The notes beneath the pieces were generated by a model. The model worked only from the letters and a program-made list of their open reading frames with translations. It was not told the DNA's origin and ran no database searches. A DNA stretch of 64,000 nucleotides, from NCBI GenBank assembly GCA_039700805.1, contig JBCAZE010000001.1, forward strand, positions 17,078 through 81,077. The letters run 5' to 3'. The number at the start of each line of letters is the position of its first letter. The first letter of the stretch is position 1. A program made the translations under genes and the position numbers. This document shows, piece by piece, positions 27,111 through 36,388 of this stretch. This stretch comes from CALBPI01 sp039700805 (GTDB lineage Bacteria > Pseudomonadota > Gammaproteobacteria > Steroidobacterales > Woeseiaceae).

Positions 27111-28344
27111 ACCAACGCGCCGTGCTTTCTTAGGTGGCGCGGCCGCGGCAGCCACTTGGCGGGCATTGCGGTTAGCGGTGCCGCACGCACGTCTTATTCC
27201 CTTGGGTCTTGTGCCGGTCGCCACAGCCCATGCCGACGACCAACTTGTATCACTCGGTAAACCCGATCTCACGTTGCTGAATGATCGCCCCTTAAACGCC
27301 GAAACCCCAGCGCATCTTCTTGATGATGCGGTGACGCCCGCTGCGCGGATGTTTGTTCGTAACAATGGCATACCACCCGAGCCAGCTGATGATCCGATGC
27401 AGTGGCAGTTAGAGATTAGCGGCGAGGCTTGTGACAAGCCGATGACGCTTAGCATCGCGACACTCAAGAAGCGGTATGAGTCGGTCACGTTGCAATTGCA
27501 GCTGGAATGCGGCGGCAACGGTCGCGCTGAGTTTCGTCCTCGTGCCAGCGGCAATCAATGGACCACAGGCGCGATCGCCTGCCCGACGTGGACCGGTGTG
27601 CGGCTTGCCGATGTTCTCGCTGACTGCGGTGTTACCGATAAGGCGATGTATGTGGGTTTCAAAGCTGCGGATCGCCATTTGTCGGGGGCACCTGACAAAC
27701 AGGCAATTTCTCGGGGCATTCCAATCGACAAGGCGCGGCAACCAGAGACACTGTTGGCTTTTGAGATGAATGGTGAGCCGATCCCCCAGATCCATGGTGC
27801 GCCATTGCGTTTGGTGGCAGGCGGTTACCCTGGGTCGGTTTCCGGCAAGTGGCTGACAGGGCTGATGATTCGTGATCGTGTTCACGACGGCGCAAAAATG
27901 AATGCCCCATCGTATCGTGTGCCATGCACCCCTGTGGCGCCCGGCGCCAGCGTTGAAAAAGACGACATGTGCATTATCGAATCGATGCCGGTGAAATCTC
28001 TGATCACCTATCCGGCGTCTGGGGTCTCGGTTGCTGTCGGCGATTCTACTGTGATCCGAGGTCATGCCTGGGCTGGTGAACGTCACGTGAGTACAATGCA
28101 ACTCAGCACGGATTTCGGTGCAACATGGCAAGAAGTATCGGTGAGCGATCCCGTGAATCGCTTCGCATGGCAACACTTTGCGACGGAGCTACGCTTCGAT
28201 GCGCCGGGCTACTATGAGATCTGGGCGAAGGCGACAGATGATACGGGTGTTTCTCAACCGATGTTGTTGCCCGGGTGGAATCCGAAAGGCTATCTCAATA
28301 ATGCATGTCATCGGATCGCCATTGAGGTGGTTGATGTTGCGTAA
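27103..28344 (+). CDS. Sulfite dehydrogenase/oxidase, molybdenum subunit (SorA/SoxC-like)
   Basis: A 413-residue periplasmic molybdoenzyme with a Tat signal (TRRAFLGGAAAAA). The sulfite-oxidase domain holds the molybdenum-binding Cys136 in LECGGNGRAEF, then GAPLRLVAGGYPG and a C-terminal dimerisation domain (IRGHAWAGE, TDFGATWQEV). It would oxidise sulfite to sulfate. A small c-type cytochrome gene follows with an 11-base overlap, which matches the SorAB type of sulfite dehydrogenase, where SorB accepts the electrons. The name is by family and context; some homologues act on other substrates. Confidence 0.82.
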   Translation: MTKPTRRAFLGGAAAAATWRALRLAVPHARLIPLGLVPVATAHADDQLVSLGKPDLTLLNDRPLNAETPAHLLDDAVTPAARMFVRNNGIPPEPADDPMQWQLEISGEACDKPMTLSIATLKKRYESVTLQLQLECGGNGRAEFRPRASGNQWTTGAIACPTWTGVRLADVLADCGVTDKAMYVGFKAADRHLSGAPDKQAISRGIPIDKARQPETLLAFEMNGEPIPQIHGAPLRLVAGGYPGSVSGKWLTGLMIRDRVHDGAKMNAPSYRVPCTPVAPGASVEKDDMCIIESMPVKSLITYPASGVSVAVGDSTVIRGHAWAGERHVSTMQLSTDFGATWQEVSVSDPVNRFAWQHFATELRFDAPGYYEIWAKATDDTGVSQPMLLPGWNPKGYLNNACHRIAIEVVDVA

Positions 28345-28687
28345 GCTCGTGCTGTTGGCGGTTCTTTCGCTGCCATCATTCGCATCGGCCGAGGTCAATG
28401 CCGAGACCGGGTTGATCGTTGACGAGCATTGGCAGCTGGTTGCCGGCATGTGCAGTTCGTGTCATTCGCTAAAGATCGTCACTGCGCAGCGCGGTGATCG
28501 CGTTTACTGGGAAAAGACGATTCGCTGGATGCAGAAAACGCAAAATCTCTGGGTCATTCCGCCAGAGATCGAGAACAAGATTCTCGACTATCTCTCGAAG
28601 AATTACGCAGATGAAGCGGCGGGACGGCGACCGGCTTTACCGCCTGCGTTGATGCCCGGAAAGGATTCACGCCAGGTGAACGATTAG
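28334..28687 (+). CDS. Small c-type cytochrome, probable electron acceptor of the sulfite dehydrogenase
   Basis: A 117-residue protein with a signal peptide (MLRKLVLLAVLSLPSFASA) and one heme-binding CSSCH at about residue 37. The axial Met is probably in WMQKTQ. Size and position fit a SorB-like heme subunit. ATG 28334 lies within the end of the molybdenum subunit gene. The frame is open further upstream, but those codons are shadow of the preceding gene. Confidence 0.82.
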   Translation: MLRKLVLLAVLSLPSFASAEVNAETGLIVDEHWQLVAGMCSSCHSLKIVTAQRGDRVYWEKTIRWMQKTQNLWVIPPEIENKILDYLSKNYADEAAGRRPALPPALMPGKDSRQVND

Positions 28688-28693
28688 ATGCCC

Positions 28694-29461
28694 TTAGTAC
28701 CAGAACCGCAGGCCCGCAACGAATGACAACTCACTGGGATCACCATTGTCAGCTTCAATAGCCTCTGCGGCAGCACCGTAACGCCTGTTCCACTCAATAC
28801 CGACATAGGGCGCGAGTGTGCGTTTGAATTCATAGCGTAGTCGAAGGCCGGCATCGACACTGGATAGGCCGCTGCTGACACCGATGTCATTATCGTCGGA
28901 GAGAGCTGCGTTGATTTCGACGCGCGGCTGCAGGATCAGTCGCTGGGTGAAACGCAGCTCATATTCCGCCTCTAATCTTGTCGATAGTTTCCCGCGATCG
29001 CTGACGAAAACTTGGGCATCGAGTTCGAACCAGTATCGTGCGAGGCCTTGTGCGCCGAGGGTGAGATAAGTTCTTGAAGGGTTCGGATCAAAGTCGTGCC
29101 GGATGCCGATTTGTAGATCCCAGAATGGGCTGATCGCACGGCTGTATAGCGCCTGGACTTCGAATTCCTCGAAACGGCTATCGTCTGTTTCGTATTCGCC
29201 CTCGGTTTTGATCCACAGCTTGTCATCGTCGGTGCCTATCCAGCCTTGACCTTCCCAGACCAACAGTGGGTCGTCGGCGGCTCGATATTCGAAGCGTTCG
29301 CCGAGCACCAGTCCATTGACTTGGCTGCCGTGGCTCGACCAAAGCGCTTCTCTCGCTTTTGCCATCTCTTCCGGATCGAACATCTGGTCGGCGGCGTTTT
29401 GTGCTGCTGTATTCCCGCTGGCTAACAGCAGGGTAGCTGCGAGAACCCAATGTCTATTCAT
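28694..29461 (-). CDS. copB: Copper resistance outer-membrane protein CopB
   Basis: A 255-residue beta-barrel protein with a signal peptide ending in GNTAAQ. LVLGERFEYRAADDPLLVWEGQGWIGTDDDKLWIKTEGE is the well-conserved core of CopB/PcoB (shown here only by its ends: LVLGERFEYR and LWIKTEGE), and the last residues GLRFWY end in an aromatic as barrels do. The Met/His-rich N-terminal stretch of many CopB proteins is short here. It overlaps the stop of copA as ATGA. It is thought to help hold or export copper at the outer membrane. Confidence 0.9.
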   Translation of the reverse strand: MNRHWVLAATLLLASGNTAAQNAADQMFDPEEMAKAREALWSSHGSQVNGLVLGERFEYRAADDPLLVWEGQGWIGTDDDKLWIKTEGEYETDDSRFEEFEVQALYSRAISPFWDLQIGIRHDFDPNPSRTYLTLGAQGLARYWFELDAQVFVSDRGKLSTRLEAEYELRFTQRLILQPRVEINAALSDDNDIGVSSGLSSVDAGLRLRYEFKRTLAPYVGIEWNRRYGAAAEAIEADNGDPSELSFVAGLRFWY

Positions 29462-31582
29462 GAATGCTTCGCGTGGTCACGTACCGATACGATGCGCATC
29501 ATACCGGCATGCATGTGATAGAGCAGGTGGCAATGAAAAGCCCAATCACCAACCGCGTCAGCCGTGATATCCACTGACATCTTCTCGCCCGGCTTGACGA
29601 CGATTGTGTGCTTTCGGGGCTTATAGGGGTGATCTCCCGTCACCACGTCGAAGAACATGCCGTGCATATGAATGGGATGCGGCATCATCGTGTCATTCAC
29701 AAGCGTCAGACGCAGTCGCTCGCCTTCGTGGAACACGATCGGTTCACGAACCTCACTGAATTTGAGTCCATCGAACGACCACATGTAACGCTCCATGTTA
29801 CTGGTCAAATGCAGTTCCAATTCTCGCCCTGGTTGTCGCGTATCCGGGTTTTTGTCGAGCGCGACCAAATCGGTATATACCAGCACCCGATGCGGTGCGT
29901 CCTCAAGGCCGACTGGCCTCTCGCCAAGTCGATTGACAGGGTTCTCAGCAAGTCCAACGACGCCAGGGCCTTTAGCATGGTTGTGTGCTTGAGGCACGTC
30001 CTTGGAACGCTCAGACGCACGGTCCGACCCATGCCCCATGGCTGCATGGTCCATCGTGCTGTGATCCATTGCGGCATGATCTGTTTCGCCGTGCCCCATG
30101 NNNNNNNNNNNNNNNNNNNNNNNNNNNNNNNNNNNNNNNNNNNNNNNNNNNNNNNNNNNNNNNNNNNNNNNNNNNNNNNNNNNNNNNNNNNNNNNNNNNN
30201 TCCATCGTGCTGTGATCCATTGCGGCATGATCTGTTTCGCCGTGCCCCATGGCTGAATGGTCCATCGTGCTGTGATCCATTGCGGCATGATCTGTTTCGC
30301 CGTGCCCCATGGCTGCATGGTCCATCGTGCTGTGATCCATTGCGGCATGGTCTGTTTCGCCGTGCCCCATGGCTGCATGGTCCATCGTGCTGTGATCCAT
30401 CGCGGCATGGTCTGTTTCGCCATGCCCCATCGAGGCATGATCCATCGCCATATCTTTCATGGTTAACGTCGGCCGTTGGCGTAGCGACGGCACTGTTGCT
30501 CTCAGGCCTCGTTCGGGTGTTAATGTCGCAAGACCGAGCCCGCTGCGGTCGTTACTCTCTGCGACGAGTGAGTACGCTTCGTGTTTTTTCGGATGCACGA
30601 CGACATCAAATGTTTCTGCCGTGCCGATCTGCAGCTCATCGGTCTCAACCGGTCGAACATCGAGACCATCCGACTGCACGACCTGCATCGGCAAACCAGG
30701 TATTCGGACATTGAAGATGCTCATCGCCGAAGCATTGATCAGCCTCAGTCTGACTCGTTCACCCGGATTGAAGAGCCCCGTCCAGTTTTCGTTTGGGCTG
30801 TGCCCATTGATCAGGTACGTGTACGTGGCGCCCGTCACGTCCGCGATGTCTGTTGGGTTCATCCGCATCGAGCCCCACATCATTCGCTCGGCGAGTGTGC
30901 GGTCTAGGCCATCACTCTCCGCATCGTCGAAAAAGTCGCCCACCGTGCGTTGCTGGAAGTTGTAGTTGTCGCTCATCTTCTTGAGCTTTGCGAAGATGCG
31001 GTGTGGGTTCTCGAACGTCCAGTCCGAAAGCACAATGACATACTCGCGATCGAATTGAACACGATCGGCGCCGGCGGGGTCGATAATGATCGGTCCGTAA
31101 TGCCCCATCTGTTCTTGTAGACCGGAGTGACTGTGGTACCAGTAGGTGCCCGCTTGCCGGATTGGGAATCGGTAGGTGAATTGCTCCCCAGGCTTGATCC
31201 CTGGAAATGACACACCTGGTACGCCGTCCATTTGAAAAGGTAGTAGCAGTCCGTGCCAATGAATGGACGTATCCGTTCTTAGTGCGTTTCGGACGTTGAG
31301 GGTTACTTCGTCACCCTCGCGCCAGCGCAGCAATGGTGCTGGCAAATGTCCATTAATCAACACGGCGCGTCCCGCCTTCCCATCGATCGACGGTTTCGCG
31401 GCGCTGACCGTCAGATCGAATCGATTACCTTCGATCGGCGTGATACCACGAAGTTGATTCGAGTCCTCGCTGCGGGCCCAAACCGGTAGCGAGGCATTCA
31501 ATGCGGTGGCACCCGTTACCGATGCGACGCGAGTGAGGAATGCTCTTCGGGATGATTTCCAGGATCGGTTGACTTTTTTCAT
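29458..31582 (-). CDS. copA: Copper resistance multicopper oxidase CopA, interrupted by an assembly gap
   Basis: A Tat-exported (SSRRAFLTRV) periplasmic multicopper oxidase that oxidises Cu(I). All four copper motifs are present: HWHG, HSHSG, HPIHMHG and HCHLLYHMHAGM. Between the second and third cupredoxin domains lies a Met/His-rich tandem repeat of 20 residues containing MDHSTMDHAAMGHGETDHAA. One hundred N (30101-30200) fall in this repeat, and the two flanks are in different frames as written. The repeat phase requires a true gap of 9 plus a multiple of 60 bases, and any such length restores the frame, so I treat the gene as one intact CDS of uncertain length. Confidence 0.92.
30040..30430 (-). 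repeat. 60-base tandem repeat inside copA
   Basis: Perfect 60-base period, coding for a 20-residue Met/His-rich unit. Complete units lie at 30040-30099, 30251-30310, 30311-30370 and 30371-30430, with partial units next to the N run. The units differ by single bases (for example GGCTGAATGG at 30251 where others have GGCTGCATGG). A degenerate unit follows at 30431-30460. Such Met and His spacing binds Cu(I) and Cu(II). Confidence 0.93.
30101..30200. other. Assembly gap of 100 N
   Basis: Exactly 100 unknown bases, a usual placeholder size. The gap sits in a repeat, where short-read assembly fails. It is not a measured length, as shown by the mismatch with the 60-base phase and the reading frame. 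Confidence 0.97.
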
Positions 31583-31595
31583 GGCGCTGATGATG

Positions 31596-31612
31596 ATACC
31601 CCATAGGGGTAT
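31596..31612. promoter_or_regulatory. Probable CsoR operator
   Basis: A 17-base perfect inverted repeat ATACCCC-ATA-GGGGTAT lies in the 49 bases between divergent copA and the CsoR gene. GC-tract palindromes of this form, flanked by A/T, are the known operator type of CsoR/RcnR regulators. Binding here would repress both genes until Cu(I) binds the protein. Confidence 0.8.
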
Positions 31613-31631
31613 TTGTCAAGGCGGAATTAGA

Positions 31632-31898
31632 ATGGAAAAAACCAAGCTTCTCAAAAGGTTAAGTCGAATCGAAGGCCAGGTTAGAGGTATCCAAAAGATG
31701 TTGGATGAAGACCGATATTGCATGGATGTTCTGATTCAAACTCAGGCTGTGAAATCAGCGCTGGCTCGTGTTGAAGATGCAATCCTTGAGAATCACTCGC
31801 GAAGCTGTGTCGAAGCCGCGATAGCGTCCGGAGACGCGGATGCGCAACGGGAAAAATTCATGGAGCTCGTTGATCTGATGGCCAAGGCGAGGCGCTGA
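31632..31898 (+). CDS. csoR: CsoR-type copper-sensing repressor
   Basis: An 88-residue all-helical regulator. The Cu(I) ligands Cys30, His55 and Cys59 (DRYCMDV, ENHSRSC) have the CsoR spacing of 24 and 3 residues. The N-terminal KRLSRIEGQVRGIQKMLDED is the family signature. It is divergent from copA with the operator between them. The frame is open upstream to 31506 but that part overlaps copA; ATG 31632 gives the family length. Confidence 0.9.
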   Translation: MEKTKLLKRLSRIEGQVRGIQKMLDEDRYCMDVLIQTQAVKSALARVEDAILENHSRSCVEAAIASGDADAQREKFMELVDLMAKARR

Positions 31899-31975
31899 CG
31901 CTAAATTCGCGATCCGATAGATTCTGCGCTTATAGGTCTGCCACGTACCTCAAACGATTGCTTTCTCAAGACGGT

Positions 31976-32467
31976 TCATCGATACGACACCGCGGTGATC
32001 AGCCAAATCGTTTTATCACCCTCAACAACGATACTAACCTCATCGTCGACTGATTTTTTCATCAGCGCTTTCGCCAGCGGTGAGTCCATGCTGATATCGC
32101 CACGCTTACTATCGGTCTCGTCCGGGCCCACGATGCGTACGGTCTTTTCTATCCCTTGTTCGTCTTCGACGGTGACGGTAGCACCGAAAAAGACATGCTC
32201 ACCACTGGCCATCTCTCGAACGATGGTTAGCTCGGGTAGGCGCTTTTGTAGAAAACGAATGCGTCGATCGATGCCGCCGAGTTCTTTCTTTCGATAGATA
32301 TACTCGGCATTCTCAGAGCGGTCGCCTTCTGCAGCAGCTGCGGACAAAGCTGCGACTACATCGCGACGCCGCAGCCACAGATCATCGAGCTCCGATTGCA
32401 AGCGCTCGAATCCAATCGCCGTAATGTAGGGTGAGCCTTTTGGTTGCGGCGGTCGCCAGCGTCCCAT
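31976..32467 (-). CDS. greB: Transcription elongation factor GreB
   Basis: A 163-residue factor that rescues backtracked RNA polymerase by stimulating transcript cleavage. The N-terminal coiled coil carries the tip AEGDRSENAEY with the acidic residues needed for cleavage, followed by RKKELGGIDRRIRFLQKRL. The C-terminal FKBP-like domain contains VFFGATVTVE and DISMDSPLAKALMKK. The basic coiled coil and DSPLAKAL favour GreB over GreA. Single gene; no partner nearby. Confidence 0.92.
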   Translation of the reverse strand: MGRWRPPQPKGSPYITAIGFERLQSELDDLWLRRRDVVAALSAAAAEGDRSENAEYIYRKKELGGIDRRIRFLQKRLPELTIVREMASGEHVFFGATVTVEDEQGIEKTVRIVGPDETDSKRGDISMDSPLAKALMKKSVDDEVSIVVEGDKTIWLITAVSYR

Positions 32468-32573
32468 CGTTTGTCCTGTCGTTGCTGAGTGGGTCCACTA
32501 TAGCCCGCACAATGAGGCAGAAGGAACATGTCTGCCTTGAATGAGCGTCGTGTTGCGGTAATGTGCTGGCGTT

Positions 32574-32960
32574 ATGAAGAAGTTTACATCCAACGTCTTG
32601 CCCGCGCTGTGGTTCCTAGTGATTACCGGTTGTTCAAGCGCCATTTATCCTGATCCGCGTACCGCTGCGTTTCCAGCAAGAGCTTTTCAGGAGGTGGCGA
32701 TTTCGGATCCAGCATTGCGCCTTGACGAGCAGGAGAAAGCTACGCTTGCTTGTTTTGTGGTCACGACGGAAGCTGAATCGCAACGGCGGTACCACCAGTC
32801 CTACCCCGTCTCGATTACAACGCCAATCGTAGCGCTCATCAGAACCAACTTTTCGGAGTTCGAGTCGATGAGTTGGTTGGGGAAAGCTTCAGATAACGGT
32901 GGTTTCGTTTTGCTATCCCAGCTCTCGGAGTTGGTCGCGTCGCACTGTCGATCCAAATAG
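32574..32960 (+). CDS. Small predicted lipoprotein, unknown function
   Basis: A 128-residue protein with a lipoprotein signal: basic start MKKF, hydrophobic core and lipobox VITGC at residue 20. The mature part has two Cys residues (LACFV and ASHCRSK), which could form a disulfide. I recognise no family. Divergent from greB; the repeat array begins 25 bases after its stop. Confidence 0.6.
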   Translation: MKKFTSNVLPALWFLVITGCSSAIYPDPRTAAFPARAFQEVAISDPALRLDEQEKATLACFVVTTEAESQRRYHQSYPVSITTPIVALIRTNFSEFESMSWLGKASDNGGFVLLSQLSELVASHCRSK

Positions 32961-32984
32961 TGTTACACGACAACAAATGGTCCC

Positions 32985-33157
32985 GGGCATCCGTAGCCTT
33001 CACGACGTTAGTCCATCCATGGACGCCCGTCGTTCTCGGTCAAGGTTGGGCATCCGTCGTTCTCGGCCATCCATGGCCTTCACGACGTTAGTCCCTCCAT
33101 GGACGTTCGCCGCTCTCGGCCATCCTTGGCCTCCGCGGCATTCGCCCATCCCTGGGC
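32985..33157. repeat. Array of seven 14-base palindromes with 26-27 base period
   Basis: Units begin at 32985, 33011, 33038, 33065, 33091, 33118 and 33144. The best ones (GTCCATCCATGGAC, GGCCATCCATGGCC, GTCCCTCCATGGAC, GGCCATCCTTGGCC, GCCCATCCCTGGGC) are palindromes around a central TCC; 33038 and 32985 are degenerate. Spacers are 12-13 bases, often TTCACGACGTTA or a CGTCGTTCTC-like form. The array ends at the terminator of the elongation-factor gene. No protein-coding content seen. Confidence 0.8.
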
Positions 33158-33160
33158 ATC

Positions 33161-33192
33161 AAAAAAGCCGGTCTGGATTGCTCCAGACCGGC
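33161..33192 (-). terminator. Intrinsic terminator of the EF-G gene
   Basis: An 11-base perfect GC-rich stem (33167-33177 with 33182-33192) and a TTGC loop are followed on the minus strand by six T. It stands 28 bases behind the EF-G stop codon. Confidence 0.9.
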
Positions 33193-33220
33193 TTTCCTCA
33201 TTGCGTCTAAGGCGTCAGTC

Positions 33221-35302
<2,082 letters not shown>

Positions 35303-35846
35303 GGTCTTATCTCTGACGTTTTTAGGTATCACAAACCCCATCGCACGCGATTGTGCGATCGAGACTGTGAGCGAAATTCTAATGTTCACCGGTCGGGTCG
35401 TTCACGATTTCGGGAACGACAGAAAGCGCCGCTCCGGGCGCGATGCCCGCTGCGCTAACGTGATCTCGGGCGCGAAGTCTACCAGCCAGCGCGTTGTTTA
35501 TCACCTGTTTTACAGGTAAATGCTGCCAAAACGACGAATTCCAAGAGTGTTACGCCGGAGGTATCTCTTTCGCATCAGGCTAACCCGGGCTCATGTTCGG
35601 GGAGAATCGCCCTGGGCGCGCGGCAAGCCTATGAAAAAAATAACAATTTCTTTTTTCTCGAGGTCCATGTGCTGTTGGGGCTGCCCTCGTTCGACGACAT
35701 CGCATATTCAGCGCCTTCCCTAGTCGATACAAATCGAAGCCGCGATTATGTTGCTGAGGCGTCTTGTCCAGTGATTGTGTTCACTGGTGCGACGTCGGAA
35801 CCCCGGTGTATGGTGTGCGGCGTTGCCAGAGATAGGGATGCGCAAG
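35303..35846. other. Intergenic region upstream of EF-G2
   Basis: About 540 bases between divergent genes. It holds the palindrome at 35503-35517 and an A/T-rich patch at 35633-35660. Several short frames cross it without codon-like structure, ribosome sites or recognisable protein. I see no tRNA or small RNA. Confidence 0.4.
35503..35517. promoter_or_regulatory. Inverted repeat ACCTGT-TTT-ACAGGT
   Basis: A perfect 6-3-6 inverted repeat, 200 bases upstream of the EF-G2 start, could be a repressor site or a small hairpin. No regulator can be assigned to it and a chance origin is possible. Confidence 0.3.
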
Positions 35847-36263
35847 ATGCGTCAGCAAGCAAGGTTTGGTGGGATTCTCGTCGCGTTGGTTCTCGCTGCC
35901 TGCACGGTGCCACCGTCAGTCGACGACACTATTGAGGGTCAGTTCAAGCCAGCGTGCCTCGCGCTCGCCGGTGACATTATCGACATCGAGGGTGATCGAT
36001 ACACGTGGCGTAAGTTTACTGACGAGATCGTGGTTGGTGATGATGGCGAACTGATCGAGCCATTCCCTGGATTCCCAAAGTCTGGGCAATTTACGAGAGA
36101 GGGTGATGAACTACGCCTCCTCAATGGAAACGGGGAACCATCGGCCGCGTTCTACGTCAGAAAAAGAGCAGATGGCGTATATCTGCTAACCGCTGATGAG
36201 TCGGCATCCGACACTGTCGACGCGGCGTTTTGGCGTTGTGCGTTGAAACTCACCCGACCTTGA
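35847..36263 (+). CDS. Small predicted lipoprotein, unknown function
   Basis: A 138-residue protein with a lipoprotein signal ending in VLAACT (lipobox Cys about residue 19). Two further Cys (KPACLALAG and FWRCALK) could pair. The mature part is rich in short strands with DIIDIEGDRYTWRKF. I know no family. ATG 35847 has AGGG nine bases upstream; ATG 35838, three codons earlier, is possible. Confidence 0.6.
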   Translation: MRQQARFGGILVALVLAACTVPPSVDDTIEGQFKPACLALAGDIIDIEGDRYTWRKFTDEIVVGDDGELIEPFPGFPKSGQFTREGDELRLLNGNGEPSAAFYVRKRADGVYLLTADESASDTVDAAFWRCALKLTRP

Positions 36264-36388
36264 TGTGTGCGCCAGGCCACAGTTTTGAGCTAAAGGCGTG
36301 AAAAGTCGCTAAAAAACGACGGTTTGTCAGTTGCTGCGATTTTCGAATACTGATTAGGTTGGACTTATAGCCAAACCGGAGCCATTGC

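Noticed and set aside
27409..28176. A 255-codon minus-strand frame
   Set aside because: It is antisense to the molybdoenzyme gene with its Tat signal and active-site Cys; composition is that of a shadow frame.
29608..30714. A 368-codon plus-strand frame through the repeat and the N run
   Set aside because: It is the complement of the copA repeat and exists only because N codons do not produce stops.
32985..33157. CRISPR array
   Set aside because: Units are 14-base palindromes with 12-13 base spacers that are themselves repeated, far from CRISPR dimensions, and no cas genes are near.
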